NCBI RefSeq assembly: GCF_900109775.1
Contig: NZ_FOAX01000002.1
Coordinates: 992,001 to 1,056,000, forward strand
Reading direction: 5' to 3'
DNA: 64,000 nucleotides
Origin: Pseudoxanthomonas sp. GM95
Lineage (GTDB): Bacteria; Pseudomonadota; Gammaproteobacteria; Xanthomonadales; Xanthomonadaceae
How positions within the stretch are numbered: position 1 is the stretch's first letter; each line of letters starts with the position of its first letter. Positions 35,701-47,996 of this stretch are shown here, piece by piece. A model generated the notes under the pieces. The model was given only the letters and a program-made list of their open reading frames with translations, did no database searches and was not told the origin of the DNA. Position numbers and translations under genes: made by a program.

Positions 35701-35835
35701 CGCGACGAACGGGCGGGAGGCGAGGCTAACATACGCGCGGGTATGGAGAGCTGGCGGGTGTGTTTTCGCAGTGCCAACCCATCTCTAACCGCGGCGAACG
35801 CGTCCGCAGAGGCGTTCCGAATGATGGACAACGAA

Positions 35836-35903
35836 TGTGGGAGCCGCTTTAGCGGCGACGGGCTTTACAGGAAAAGGCCATCGCCGCTGAAGCGGCTCCC
35901 ACA
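35836..35903. repeat. REP-type palindrome doublet
   Basis: Two 26-nt arms in inverted orientation (35836-35861 and 35878-35903) matching TGTGGGAGCCGCTTYAGCGGCGAYGG with two differences, separated by 16 nt. Each arm carries its own small palindrome (GCCGCTTTAGCGGC and GCCGCTGAAGCGGC). This is the form of repetitive extragenic palindromes common in Xanthomonadaceae and Pseudomonas. It lies between the broken DUF4442 gene and the 3' end of the thioredoxin gene. Confidence 0.85.
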
Positions 35904-35952
35904 CCTGCGAACGCTCGGCACCCGGGACGGCGGCGTCCTGGGGCAGCGTCGA

Positions 35953-36816
35953 TCAGAACAGCAGCGACGACATGCGGCGGCGGTACTTGCCGACCAGGTC
36001 TTCGTCCTCGACCACGCGGAAGGCGTCGATCAGGGACTTCTTGGCCAGGCCCTCTTCCCAGGCGCGGTCACGGCGCAGCAGTTCAATGAAGTGTTCCAGC
36101 GCGCCCTCGGCGTCGCCGGCGACCAGCTTGTGCACGCCGAGCAGGTGACGGGCGCGCAGATCGGCGTCGTCCTGGGCCAGCGCGGCTTCCAGCGCCTGCG
36201 GCGCCGGGGCGTCCTTGAGCTGGGCGGCAAAGCCCAGGCGGGCGCGGGCCTTCACCGCGCGGTCGTCGGTGGCCAGGTTGGCGGGCAGGGCGTCGAGCAG
36301 GGTTTCGGCTTCGGCGGCCTCGCCGGTGCCCAGCAGGGCCAGGGCCAGATCGAGCTTCAGCTCGTCCTTGTCCGGCTCGGCAGCGATGGCCGCGCGCAGC
36401 TCGGCGACCTGTTCGGCCGGGCTGAGCGGCACCAGCGCCTCGGGCTCTTCTTCGTTGGCCGCCGCTTCGGCCGGTTCGACGCCATGCTGCTGCAGGAAGG
36501 CGCGCAGCTGGCCCTCCGGCATCGCGCCGGGGAAGCCATCGACGATCTGGCCGTCCTTCACCAGGAACACGGTCGGTACCGAGCGGATCTGGAACGCGGC
36601 GGCGATCTGCTGCTCGGCGTCCACGTCGACCTTGGCCAGCTCGAACGCGCCGTTGTACTCGTCGGCCAGTTTTTCCAGCAGCGGCCCCAGGGTCTTGCAC
36701 GGGCCGCACCAGGTTGCCCAGAAGTCCACCAGCACCGGGGTGGTCATGGATTTCTGCAGCACCTCGGTCTCGAAGGTGTCGGTGGTGGCGTCGAAAACGT
36801 GGGGCAGGGTGCTCAT
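35953..36816 (-). CDS. Thioredoxin-domain co-chaperone, CnoX/YbbN-like
   Basis: 287-residue protein: an N-terminal thioredoxin domain (about 5-110) with active site WCGPC at residues 36-40, and a C-terminal helical TPR-like region (about 140-285) rich in Ala, Glu and Leu. This architecture is that of CnoX (YbbN), a chaperone that protects proteins from oxidative damage and hands them to GroEL or DnaK. The E. coli protein lacks the CxxC pair, whereas this one keeps it, so redox activity is likely. ATG 36816 begins at MSTLPHVFDAT, in line with the family; the frame is open 24 codons further. Confidence 0.88.
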   Translation of the reverse strand: MSTLPHVFDATTDTFETEVLQKSMTTPVLVDFWATWCGPCKTLGPLLEKLADEYNGAFELAKVDVDAEQQIAAAFQIRSVPTVFLVKDGQIVDGFPGAMPEGQLRAFLQQHGVEPAEAAANEEEPEALVPLSPAEQVAELRAAIAAEPDKDELKLDLALALLGTGEAAEAETLLDALPANLATDDRAVKARARLGFAAQLKDAPAPQALEAALAQDDADLRARHLLGVHKLVAGDAEGALEHFIELLRRDRAWEEGLAKKSLIDAFRVVEDEDLVGKYRRRMSSLLF

Positions 36817-36995
36817 GGGCAGCTCGGATCCTTGCAACGGCAATGGCAGGCAGATGGTGCCGGCGCGGCGAGGATACAAGGCGCGCATCCAGCGGCATTG
36901 ACACCTGTGGCGACGTCGTTAGCCTGCGTGCGCATGAAATCCCGTCCTGCGTTGTCCCTCGCGCGTCGTGCGCAACTCGTCCCGGTGTGCCGCCC

Positions 36996-40359
<3,364 letters not shown>

Positions 40360-40442
40360 GGTCTCAAGCCGTGTTCACGCACGATCGTGCAGGCTCGGTA
40401 GCCCAGTTGCCGGGCTCGTCGCCCTCGTCCAGACTCCTGCCC

Positions 40443-40979
40443 ATGATGAAACCGACCTCGCTGCTGCGCCTGCTGGCCCTTTCCCTGCTCGTGGCCTCGC
40501 TGAGCGCCTGCGGCTTCCACCTGCGCAGCAAGATCGCGCTGCCGGCCGACCTCGGCCCGGTCAAAGTCGCCGCGACCGATCCCTACAGCCCGCTGGCGCG
40601 TGACGTGGCCGTGGGTCTGAAGGCCGCCGGTGCGATCCCGGCCGAAGATGCCGACGCCAGGGTGGCGACCCTGGACATCCTGTCCGAGCGCTGGGGCGAT
40701 CGCCCAATCGCGCTCGACCAATTTGGGCGCGCACAGGAGTACAGCCTGCGCTATGCGGTGGTGTTCCGCTTCCTGCGTGCAGACGGCAGCGAATTGGTGC
40801 CGCAGCAGGTGGTCGAGCTATCGCGCGACTATGTGGCGCAGTCGACGAATTTGACCGGCACGACCTCCGAGCGCGAGATCCTCGCCGACGAACTGCGCCG
40901 CGAGATGTCTGCTTCGATCCTGCGCCGCGTCGATGGCGTCGTGCGTGGCGTGGGTCGCGTCCCGCAGCCTGCGCAGTAA
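40443..40979 (+). CDS. lptE: LPS-assembly lipoprotein LptE
   Basis: 178-residue outer-membrane lipoprotein that plugs the LptD barrel and helps place lipopolysaccharide at the cell surface. The lipoprotein signal LLVASLSAC ends at cysteine about 23, followed by the family-typical GFHLR. The remainder is a small alpha/beta domain with YSLRYAVVFRFLRADG. The frame is open back to leuS, but ATG 40443 (or 40446) fits the signal sequence. It lies between leuS and holA as in other gammaproteobacteria, 3 bp from holA. Confidence 0.9.
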   Translation: MMKPTSLLRLLALSLLVASLSACGFHLRSKIALPADLGPVKVAATDPYSPLARDVAVGLKAAGAIPAEDADARVATLDILSERWGDRPIALDQFGRAQEYSLRYAVVFRFLRADGSELVPQQVVELSRDYVAQSTNLTGTTSEREILADELRREMSASILRRVDGVVRGVGRVPQPAQ

Positions 40980-40982
40980 GCG

Positions 40983-42014
40983 ATGGAACTGGCCCCGGAC
41001 CGGCTGGCCGCGCAGATCGCCGATGCGGCGCTGGCGCCGGCCTACCTGATCGCCGGGCCCGAAACCCTGCTGGTGCTCGAAGCGGCCGACGCGGTCCGCA
41101 CGCGCGGTCGCGCGCTGGGCATCAGCGAGCGCGAGGTCTTCGACGTGGAAGGCCGCGATGTGGACTGGGCCGGGCTGCAGGCGAGTTTCGACGCGCCGAG
41201 TCTGTTCAGTGCACGTCGCATCGTCGAACTGCGCCTGCCCACCGGCAAGCCAGGCAAAGAAGGCGCCGAGGTCATCAGCGCCTTCTGCGCGCGGCCGCCG
41301 GATGACGTGGTGCTGTTGATCACCGCCGGCGAATGGAGCAAGGCCCATCGCGGCAAGTGGGCCGACGCGGTCGAACGCATCGGCGTGCTGTCGGTCGCCT
41401 GGGCGATCAAGCCGCATGAACTTTCCGGCTGGGTTCAGGGGCGCCTGCGCGCGCGCGGCCTGCGTGCAGACCGCGACGCCATCGCGCTGCTGGTCGAGCG
41501 CGTGGAAGGCAACCTGCTGGCCGCTGCGCAGGAAATCGACAAGCTGGCCTTGCTGGCCGATGGCCAGACCCTGGACCTGGCGACGATGCAGTCGCTGGTG
41601 GCCGATGCGGCGCGCTTCGACGTGTTCCGCCTGATCGAAACCACGCTGTCCGGCAACGCCGGGCTGGCGGCGCGCATGCTCGTCGGCCTGCGTGCCGAGG
41701 GCGAAGTGGTCGCCGCGCTGATGCCGATGATCGTGCGCAACCTGCTCAGCACCGCGCACCTGGCGCGCGTGGCCGAGCGCGGTGGCAACGTCGCGGCCGA
41801 GATGAAGGGCCAAGGCATCTGGGAAAGCCGGCAGGCCCCGTTCAAGCGCGCGCTGCAGCGCCACGCCAGTGCCGCGCGCTGGGATCGCTTCGTTGCCGAA
41901 GCCTCGCGCATCGACCGCATGGCCAAGGGGCGTGCCGAAGGCGATCCGTGGGTCACGCTGGAGCGGCTGCTGCTGGCCATCGCCGATGCGGCCGCGGTGC
42001 GGCTGGTGGCGTGA
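40983..42014 (+). CDS. holA: DNA polymerase III subunit delta
   Basis: 343-residue clamp-loader subunit that opens the beta sliding clamp. The N-terminus LAPAYLIAGPETLLVLEAADAV fits the family's AAA-like first domain; LPTGKPGKEG and the conserved LLAAAQEIDKLALLA follow in the middle, and the C-terminal collar region is helical. Length is normal for HolA. Position between lptE and nadD, with a 3-bp gap upstream and a 48-bp gap downstream, repeats the E. coli order. Confidence 0.93.
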   Translation: MELAPDRLAAQIADAALAPAYLIAGPETLLVLEAADAVRTRGRALGISEREVFDVEGRDVDWAGLQASFDAPSLFSARRIVELRLPTGKPGKEGAEVISAFCARPPDDVVLLITAGEWSKAHRGKWADAVERIGVLSVAWAIKPHELSGWVQGRLRARGLRADRDAIALLVERVEGNLLAAAQEIDKLALLADGQTLDLATMQSLVADAARFDVFRLIETTLSGNAGLAARMLVGLRAEGEVVAALMPMIVRNLLSTAHLARVAERGGNVAAEMKGQGIWESRQAPFKRALQRHASAARWDRFVAEASRIDRMAKGRAEGDPWVTLERLLLAIADAAAVRLVA

Positions 42015-42062
42015 GCCGGCGAGCGCCCGTTTTCGACGCCGCATCCACGCGGGCTTGCTGAC

Positions 42063-42722
42063 ATGGCCTCGATCCCCGCGCTGACCCTGATCTACGGCGG
42101 CACCTTCGACCCGTTCCATAACGGGCATCTCGCCATCGCCCGCATCGCCGGCAACGCCCTGTTCGCGCCGGTGACCCTGATTCCAGCGGCTGATCCGCCG
42201 CATCGCCCGCCGCCGGGTGCCGACGCTGCACAGCGCCTGGCCATGCTCGAGGCCGCCGTCGCCGGTGACGCTTGCCTGCGCGTCGACCGGCGCGAACTGG
42301 ATCGCCAGGGCCGCTCCTATACCGTCGATACCCTGCGCAGCCTGCGCGCCGACCTCGGTCCGGAGGCGCCGCTGGCGCTGCTGGTCGGCGCCGACAGTTT
42401 CCTGGGGTTGCCGAGCTGGCATGACTGGGAAGCGCTGTTCGAACTGGCGCATCTGGTCGTCGCCGACCGCTCCGGCAGCCTGATCGACAGCTTGTCGCCG
42501 GCCCTGGCCGACAAGACCGCCACGCGCTGGGCCAACGAGGCCGCGCAACTGCACGCCAGCCCGGCCGGGCGCGTGCTGTGCCTGCATCAGCCGCTGCATG
42601 ACGTTTCTGCCAGCGAAGTGCGCCGGCGGATCGCCGAAGGCGGCGATTGGCAGGCGCTGGTGCCGCCGCCCGTCGCCGTGTTCATCCGGGCCCACGGCCT
42701 GTACGGGGCGGCAGGGCTATAA
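42063..42722 (+). CDS. nadD: Nicotinate-nucleotide adenylyltransferase
   Basis: 219-residue enzyme making NaAD from nicotinate mononucleotide and ATP, a late step of NAD synthesis. The nucleotidyltransferase motif GGTFDPFHNGHL is near the N-terminus, and the C-terminal VSASEVRRRI corresponds to the ISxTxxR motif. The middle carries LLVGADSFLGLPSWHDWEAL, characteristic of NadD. ATG 42063 is the only good start. Part of the leuS-rlmH block, 24 bp before rsfS. Confidence 0.95.
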   Translation: MASIPALTLIYGGTFDPFHNGHLAIARIAGNALFAPVTLIPAADPPHRPPPGADAAQRLAMLEAAVAGDACLRVDRRELDRQGRSYTVDTLRSLRADLGPEAPLALLVGADSFLGLPSWHDWEALFELAHLVVADRSGSLIDSLSPALADKTATRWANEAAQLHASPAGRVLCLHQPLHDVSASEVRRRIAEGGDWQALVPPPVAVFIRAHGLYGAAGL

Positions 42723-42746
42723 TCGCGCCCCTGTCCGTCCATCCAA

Positions 42747-43166
42747 GTGCTTCTTTTGTCCAGCCAAGCCCAAGTCATCAAGACCCGCCTGCCCAGCCCG
42801 CCGCCGTCCGTGCCGGCTTTGCTTGCCTCCGTGCATGCCGCCGTGGGTGAACTCAAGGCCAAGGATGTCGTCGAGATCGACGTGCGCGGCAAGTCCAGCG
42901 TCGCCGACTTCCTGGTGATCGCCTCGGGCACCTCGACCCGCCACGTGAAGTCGATTGCCGACGAAGTGGTGAAGTTCGCCAAGAAGCTCGACGTGATGCC
43001 GCTGGGCGTGGAAGGCGAGCGCGAAGCCGAGTGGGTGCTGGTGGACCTGGGCGACGTCATCGTCCACGTCATGCTGCCGCGCGTGCGCGAGTTCTACGCC
43101 CTGGAGCGCCTGTGGACCGTCGGCGACCAGCCGCCGGAAGATGAGTCGGAAGACAGCAGCCGCTAA
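42747..43166 (+). CDS. rsfS: Ribosomal silencing factor RsfS
   Basis: 139-residue protein (136 from the TTG) of the RsfS/DUF143 family that binds ribosomal protein uL14 and blocks subunit joining under nutrient limitation. Family motifs are VADFLVIASGTSTRHVKSIADEV and EWVLVDLGDVIVHVM. No ATG is available: GTG 42747 is used here, but TTG 42756 would give an N-terminus (SSQAQVIKT) closer to what I expect for Xanthomonadaceae. Follows nadD directly. Confidence 0.92.
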   Translation: MLLLSSQAQVIKTRLPSPPPSVPALLASVHAAVGELKAKDVVEIDVRGKSSVADFLVIASGTSTRHVKSIADEVVKFAKKLDVMPLGVEGEREAEWVLVDLGDVIVHVMLPRVREFYALERLWTVGDQPPEDESEDSSR

Positions 43167-43181
43167 CGGCGCGCTGCCCGC

Positions 43182-43937
43182 ATGAGGGAGCAATGGGATT
43201 TCTATCTCTGCCAGGTAGATGACCTGCCTGCGTCGATCTACCTGGATCTGGGGTGGTCTTCGCAGGCACCCAGCGCTGACCTGCCTTGTCTGGCCTGGCT
43301 GCGCATCTTCATGAAGACGCCGCGGGAAGATGGTCTCTCAAGCCAGGACGAATTCGATGCGCTGATCGCGCTTGAAGACGCGCTCATGCCGTCGCTGGCG
43401 GACGACACGACCGTGTACGTCGGCCGCAATACCAGCGCCGGCTTCCGGGATCTGTATTTCTATACAACGCTTGGGACGCCGTGGGAATCGCGTGTCGAAG
43501 CGGCCATGCGCGGCCAGCAGTACGCATTCGAATGCGGCCAGCGCGATGAGCCGGACTGGTGGACCTACCGCGAGTTTCTGTACCCGGATCCGGAAACCCG
43601 GCAGCGCATGTCCAACCGCAGCGTGTGCTGGCAGCTAGAGAAAGCAGGTGATGCGCTGGTGCTGTCGCGCGAGATTTCGCATTGGGCCTACTTCAGCGAT
43701 GCCATCGCGCGTGACGCTTATGTCGCCCAGGCCGAGGCGCTGGGGTTCCAGCAAGTCGTGAGCGAGGATGCCGAGCCCCAGGATGGGCAGTGGACCGCGA
43801 AGATGACGCGCTGCGATGTGCCCGCGTTTGATCGAATCGACGATGTCTGTCTGCCGCTTTATCGGCTCGCCTTGCAGTTGAACGGCCGTTACGACGGCTG
43901 GGAAACATCTGTAGAGCGGGAAAGCACCCTGCAATGA
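43182..43937 (+). CDS. DUF695 - RraB domain fusion protein
   Basis: 251-residue protein in two parts. Residues about 1-135 resemble DUF695 (WDFYLCQVDDLPASIYLDLGW, then a DALIALEDAL segment and WTYREFLYPD). Residues about 160-245 resemble RraB, the inhibitor of RNase E (SHWAYFSDAIARDAYVAQAE and LALQLNGRYDGWET). DUF695 function is unknown; an RNase E-regulating role is therefore only a possibility. It sits between rsfS and rlmH, genes that are usually neighbours, with gaps of 15 bp upstream and a 4-nt overlap (ATGA) downstream, so it is embedded in the operon. GC looks somewhat lower than in flanking genes by eye. Confidence 0.82.
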   Translation: MREQWDFYLCQVDDLPASIYLDLGWSSQAPSADLPCLAWLRIFMKTPREDGLSSQDEFDALIALEDALMPSLADDTTVYVGRNTSAGFRDLYFYTTLGTPWESRVEAAMRGQQYAFECGQRDEPDWWTYREFLYPDPETRQRMSNRSVCWQLEKAGDALVLSREISHWAYFSDAIARDAYVAQAEALGFQQVVSEDAEPQDGQWTAKMTRCDVPAFDRIDDVCLPLYRLALQLNGRYDGWETSVERESTLQ

Positions 43938-44404
43938 AAGCCCGCCTGATCGCCACCGGTGAACGCGCGCCCAGCTGGGTCGCGCAGGGGTTCGCCGAAT
44001 ACCAGAAGCGGCTCTCGCACTGGCTGCCGTTCGAACTGGTGGAAGTCACGCCGGGCCTGCGCGGCAAGAATCGCGATGCGCAGCGGGCCATCGAGGACGA
44101 GGGCCAGCGTGTGCTGGCCGCGCTCCCCAAGAACGCGCACGTCGTCGCGCTGGAAGTCACCGGCAAGCAGCATTCCTCCGAACAGCTCGCCCAGCGCCTG
44201 GAACACTGGCGCGGACAGGGCCGTGACCTGGCCTTCCTGATCGGCGGACCGGAAGGCCATGCGCCCGAGGTGCTGGCCGCCGCGCACGAAACGTGGTCGA
44301 TCGGACCACTCACCTTGCCGCACATGATGGCGCGCTTGATCGTGGCCGAGCAGCTCTATCGCGCCGCGGCGATGCTGGCCAATCATCCGTATCACCGCGC
44401 CTGA
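43934..44404 (+). CDS. rlmH: 23S rRNA (pseudouridine-1915-N3)-methyltransferase RlmH
   Basis: 156-residue SPOUT methyltransferase modifying pseudouridine 1915 in helix 69 of 23S rRNA, on assembled 70S ribosomes. SAM-binding knot motif FLIGGPEGHAPEV and the C-terminal TLPHMMARLIVAEQLYRA-PYHR signature are complete. Its ATG overlaps the preceding stop (ATGA). It ends the leuS-rlmH block. Confidence 0.96.
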   Translation: MKARLIATGERAPSWVAQGFAEYQKRLSHWLPFELVEVTPGLRGKNRDAQRAIEDEGQRVLAALPKNAHVVALEVTGKQHSSEQLAQRLEHWRGQGRDLAFLIGGPEGHAPEVLAAAHETWSIGPLTLPHMMARLIVAEQLYRAAAMLANHPYHRA

Positions 44405-44574
44405 CGCCGGCCGGCCTGGCCGGTGTGGCGATCTCCAAACCCAACATGTCACCCGGCGCCGTGCGTGCCGTCCGCGTGGTGGGCCGCATCGTCTTGCTGG
44501 TGCGATGCACGCGCCCGCCTGGCGGCGACAACGCCTTGTTACGATTTTCGCGATCTGTTCCCGAGGAGTGTGCC

Positions 44575-45078
44575 GTGGCCCTTTATCGTCTCGCGATCTG
44601 CGCCAGCCTGGGCGCCGCCCTGCTGGGCGGCGGCTGTGCCAGCATCGCCCCGTCGCAGCGCGTGGCGCAGTCCGCGCCCGCCGCGCCTGGTGCCGCCAGC
44701 GCGCAGCGCAACAAGCAGCGTGCGCTGGATTTCTACGAGGCATTCTTCAACCAGCACGACCTGTCGGCAGCCACGCGCTACATCGCGCCCGGCTACATCC
44801 AGCACAACCCGCGGGTGGCCGACGGGCGTGATGCGTTCGTAGCGGCATTCACCAAGGTCTTCGCCGCCACGCCGCATCGCCACAGCACCATCTACCAGAC
44901 CATCGCCGAGGGCGACTTGGTCGCGCTGCACGTGCACACCGTGACCGGCGCGCAGGATCCTGGCATGGCGATCGTGGACCTGTTCCGCTTCGACGCGGCG
45001 GGCATGATCGTGGAGCACTGGGATGTCATGCAGCCGGTGCCGGACAAGACCGCCAGCGGCCACAGCATGTTCGACTGA
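44575..45078 (+). CDS. NTF2/SnoaL-like lipoprotein, unknown function
   Basis: 167-residue protein with a lipoprotein signal (LGAALLGGGC, cysteine about residue 21), then an Ala/Pro-rich linker and a SnoaL-like fold: NKQRALDFYEAFFNQHDLSAATRYIAPGYIQHNP, GRDAFVAAFTKVFA and IVDLFRFDAAGMIVEHWDVMQPVP. SnoaL-like proteins range from cyclases to binding proteins, so no activity is proposed. GTG 44575 follows a GAGGAG ribosome-binding site by 8 nt; the frame remains open upstream but without family sequence. A bidirectional terminator follows. Confidence 0.83.
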   Translation: MALYRLAICASLGAALLGGGCASIAPSQRVAQSAPAAPGAASAQRNKQRALDFYEAFFNQHDLSAATRYIAPGYIQHNPRVADGRDAFVAAFTKVFAATPHRHSTIYQTIAEGDLVALHVHTVTGAQDPGMAIVDLFRFDAAGMIVEHWDVMQPVPDKTASGHSMFD

Positions 45079-45151
45079 ACTCGTCGCGCAGGTCGCGCCT
45101 GCGCGGCGGATGCCGCGCGCACCGCCGCCGACGTTGCACGACGCCAGCAAA

Positions 45152-45181
45152 AAAGCCCCGATGCTTGCGCACCGGGGCTTT
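45152..45181. terminator. Bidirectional rho-independent terminator
   Basis: Stem AAAGCCCCG/CGGGGCTTT with a 12-nt intervening segment that can extend the pairing (TGC/GCA). On the minus strand it is followed by TTTTTTG after the TonB-dependent receptor gene; on the plus strand by TCGTTTTC after the lipoprotein gene. Confidence 0.87.
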
Positions 45182-45230
45182 CGTTTTCAGTGCAGCCGCA
45201 TCATCTTGATGCACGCTGCCTGCGGTTTGC

Positions 45231-47996
45231 TCAGAACGTGTAACGCGCGCCGACGGTGAAGAAGCGGCCGATGGCGCCGCTGCTGTCCAGCGGGTTGTAG
45301 TTGAAGCCGCCGTAGCTGAGCGGATCCAGCGGGGCGATCTTGTCGGCCACGTTCTGCACTGAGGCGAACACCGAGAACGCATCGGTGGCCTGCCAGTTGC
45401 CGGACAGATCGACCGTGGTGAACGAGGCCAGCTTGCAGCTACCCGGGGCCGGGCTGCCGTCGGCGTAGTTGCTCGCGCAGTCTTCGCCCTTGGCGGTCTT
45501 GTTGTCGATCGAGCTGCGGTAGTTGGCGACGGCGCTGATGCTGAAGTCGCTGATGTCCCAGGTCGCGCCGAAGTTGATGCGGTCCTTTGGCGTGCCGATG
45601 CAGTTGGTCACATCGCAGTTGCCGTGGGTACCCGCGTACTCGTACGTGGTGTCGCCAACGGTCTTCTCGAACTTGTTGATGTGGCTCCACTGCACGTCCA
45701 GGCGCAGCTGGCCGGCTTCACCCAGGTCGAAGCGCTGTCGCGCATCCAGGTCCAGGCCGTTGACCTTGGTCGAGTCGGCGTTGACGTAGGCGGTGTTGAT
45801 CGCCAGCAGCTGGCCGGTGCCCGGAATGCCGTTGACCAGGTTGTCGCCACGGATCACATCGCCTGCCGCGATGGCCTGCTGCGGATCGCCGCCGCCGATT
45901 TCGTCGGTGCGCTTGATCTGCCAGGCATCCAGGGTCAGCGTCGTGGTTGCGGTCGGCTGCAGCACGATGCCCAGGGTGTAGCTCTTGGACTTCTCCGGAT
46001 CCAGGTCCGGGTTGGGCGTGGTGATGATGGCCACGCTCTGTGCGCCGCACAGGCTGGCATCGGCCGCGCAACGCACCGGGTCGACAATGTTGGAGAAGCC
46101 GGCCGAACCACCCTTGCCCGATTCCGCCGGGTTGGGCGCACGGAAGCCTTCCGCATACGTAGCACGCAGCGCGATCCACTCGGCCGGGGTCCACTTCAGG
46201 CCGATCTTCGGGGTGAAGGCGGTATCGCCACCCTGGTAGTGATCGACGCGACCGGCGACGGTGGCTTCGAAGGTCTCGGTGAACGGCGCGGCCAGCTCGG
46301 CGTACACCGCGCTGGTCTTCTCCACGCCGTCATAGGCCGAGTAGCCCAAGCCGATGATATCGCCGGTTTCGGTGCCGGTCTGCGGGGTCAGCGAGACCTC
46401 GTTGCGGCGGAATTCGGCGCCGACGGCCAGGCCCAGCGAGCCGCCGCCCAGATCCATCAGCGAGCGGTTGGCCTTGGCATCGAGGATGTCCAGCTTGCTC
46501 GTGGCGCGCGCACTGATCGTGGGCGAGATGAAGTCATACAGCGCCTGCGAGTTTTCGCCGGCACGCGTGCCTAGCAGCCAGGTGCCGCCAGCGCAGTTGG
46601 GGTCGGTCAACGCGCATTGCACGGCGCTATAGCTCAGGAAGCCTTTGCGCGTGTTGGTCAGCTGGCTCTGCGAATGCAGGTAGCCCACGTCGTAATCCCA
46701 ATCGGCCGCCGTGCCCTTGACGCCGACGAGGAAACGCATGAACTCGTTTTCGTTGTGGGTCTGGCGCGCGCCGACATCGAACGCCGAATAGCGCAGGCGT
46801 GCATCCTGGCCGGTCGGGTTCTGCGGGTGGTCCGGGCCCAGCACGATCGCGCCTGCGCCGCTGGAGGCGTTGACCGGACCGCCCGGATAGCCCCACGCGC
46901 CGGAGGTGCCCGACGGGGTGTTCTGGAAATCAACCGTCTTCTTCGAGTAGCCGAACTCGGTGTAGAAATCGGCGTTGTCGCTGATGCGGAAGGTGCCGCG
47001 GCTGAAGAAGTTGATCGCCTTCTCATCCGGCGTCAGGTCGCGGAACTGGCCTAGATCCCACAGGCAGGTGTTGTTGCCTTCCTGCGGCAGGTTGGAGAAC
47101 TGCTCGCAGCCGCCCAGGCGCGTCCAGCTGCCGTCGGCGTTCTCGTACGCGCCATCGGGCGCGTTGGTCGGCAGGCCGCCGTTGAGGCCGCCGCCCAGGT
47201 ACTGGCTGGCGCCGTTGGCCGAGGAGTAGCCCCACGGGCGGATATCGCCGGTGCCGATCCACTTGCGGTTCTTGCGGTCGCTGATCTTGATGCCGTCGGT
47301 CTTGCTGACATCCAGGCTGAAAAAGGCATTCCAGCCGTTCTCGTCCAGGTTGCCGGTACCGGCGGTCAGCGTGCCCTTGCGGGTGTTGCCATCGCTGTCG
47401 CCCGAGGTGCCGTACGAGCCGGTGAAGATCGCGCCTTCAAAATCGCTACGAAGGATCACATTGACTACGCCGGCGATGGCGTCGGAGCCGTAGATCGACG
47501 AGGCGCCGTCCTTCAGCACTTCCACGCGCTCGACCGCATCCATCGGGATGCTGGAGAGGTCGGTAAAGACCTTCTGGCCGTCATCGGCCAGGCCGTACGA
47601 GGCCACGCGGCGGCCGTTGATCAGGACCAGCGTCGAGCCGGCGCCCAGGCCGCGCAGCGAGATGCCGGTGCTGCCCATGGCGAAGCCGTTGCCGAAGGTC
47701 TTCGGAACCGAGCCGGCGCCGTCGACAGTCAGGCTCTGCAGGTATTCGCCGATGGAGGTCTTGCCGGTGCGGTCGATTTCCTGCCGGCTGATCACCTGGA
47801 CCGGCGAGGCGGTCTCGGTGCTGGTGCGGGGGATGTTGGAGCCGGTGACGGTGATCTTGCTGAGATTGGTCGCGTCCTGCGAGGTGTCTTCCTGCGCCTG
47901 CGCGGCGAAGGGGAGTGCGGCGCAGAGGGCCAACGGGATGGCAACGCAGAGCGCGCGCCGACGGAGCCGCGGGCGCGGATGATGGCTGGTATTCAC
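45231..47996 (-). CDS. TonB-dependent outer-membrane receptor
   Basis: 921-residue receptor importing an unknown substrate with energy from TonB. Signal peptide ALCVAIPLALCAALPFAAQAQ, then a plug domain (about 35-190, with ITVTGSNIPR near the TonB-box position, GLGAGSTLVLINGRR and VERVEVLKDGASSIYGSDAIAGVVNV), then a beta barrel ending in the outer-membrane C-terminal phenylalanine (GRFFTVGARYTF). GTG 47996 is chosen because GGAGAG lies 6 nt upstream and the signal follows at once. Barrel sequence does not identify a ligand. It shares strand and region with a tonB-like gene and a second receptor, but each has its own terminator. Confidence 0.92.
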   Translation of the reverse strand: MNTSHHPRPRLRRRALCVAIPLALCAALPFAAQAQEDTSQDATNLSKITVTGSNIPRTSTETASPVQVISRQEIDRTGKTSIGEYLQSLTVDGAGSVPKTFGNGFAMGSTGISLRGLGAGSTLVLINGRRVASYGLADDGQKVFTDLSSIPMDAVERVEVLKDGASSIYGSDAIAGVVNVILRSDFEGAIFTGSYGTSGDSDGNTRKGTLTAGTGNLDENGWNAFFSLDVSKTDGIKISDRKNRKWIGTGDIRPWGYSSANGASQYLGGGLNGGLPTNAPDGAYENADGSWTRLGGCEQFSNLPQEGNNTCLWDLGQFRDLTPDEKAINFFSRGTFRISDNADFYTEFGYSKKTVDFQNTPSGTSGAWGYPGGPVNASSGAGAIVLGPDHPQNPTGQDARLRYSAFDVGARQTHNENEFMRFLVGVKGTAADWDYDVGYLHSQSQLTNTRKGFLSYSAVQCALTDPNCAGGTWLLGTRAGENSQALYDFISPTISARATSKLDILDAKANRSLMDLGGGSLGLAVGAEFRRNEVSLTPQTGTETGDIIGLGYSAYDGVEKTSAVYAELAAPFTETFEATVAGRVDHYQGGDTAFTPKIGLKWTPAEWIALRATYAEGFRAPNPAESGKGGSAGFSNIVDPVRCAADASLCGAQSVAIITTPNPDLDPEKSKSYTLGIVLQPTATTTLTLDAWQIKRTDEIGGGDPQQAIAAGDVIRGDNLVNGIPGTGQLLAINTAYVNADSTKVNGLDLDARQRFDLGEAGQLRLDVQWSHINKFEKTVGDTTYEYAGTHGNCDVTNCIGTPKDRINFGATWDISDFSISAVANYRSSIDNKTAKGEDCASNYADGSPAPGSCKLASFTTVDLSGNWQATDAFSVFASVQNVADKIAPLDPLSYGGFNYNPLDSSGAIGRFFTVGARYTF

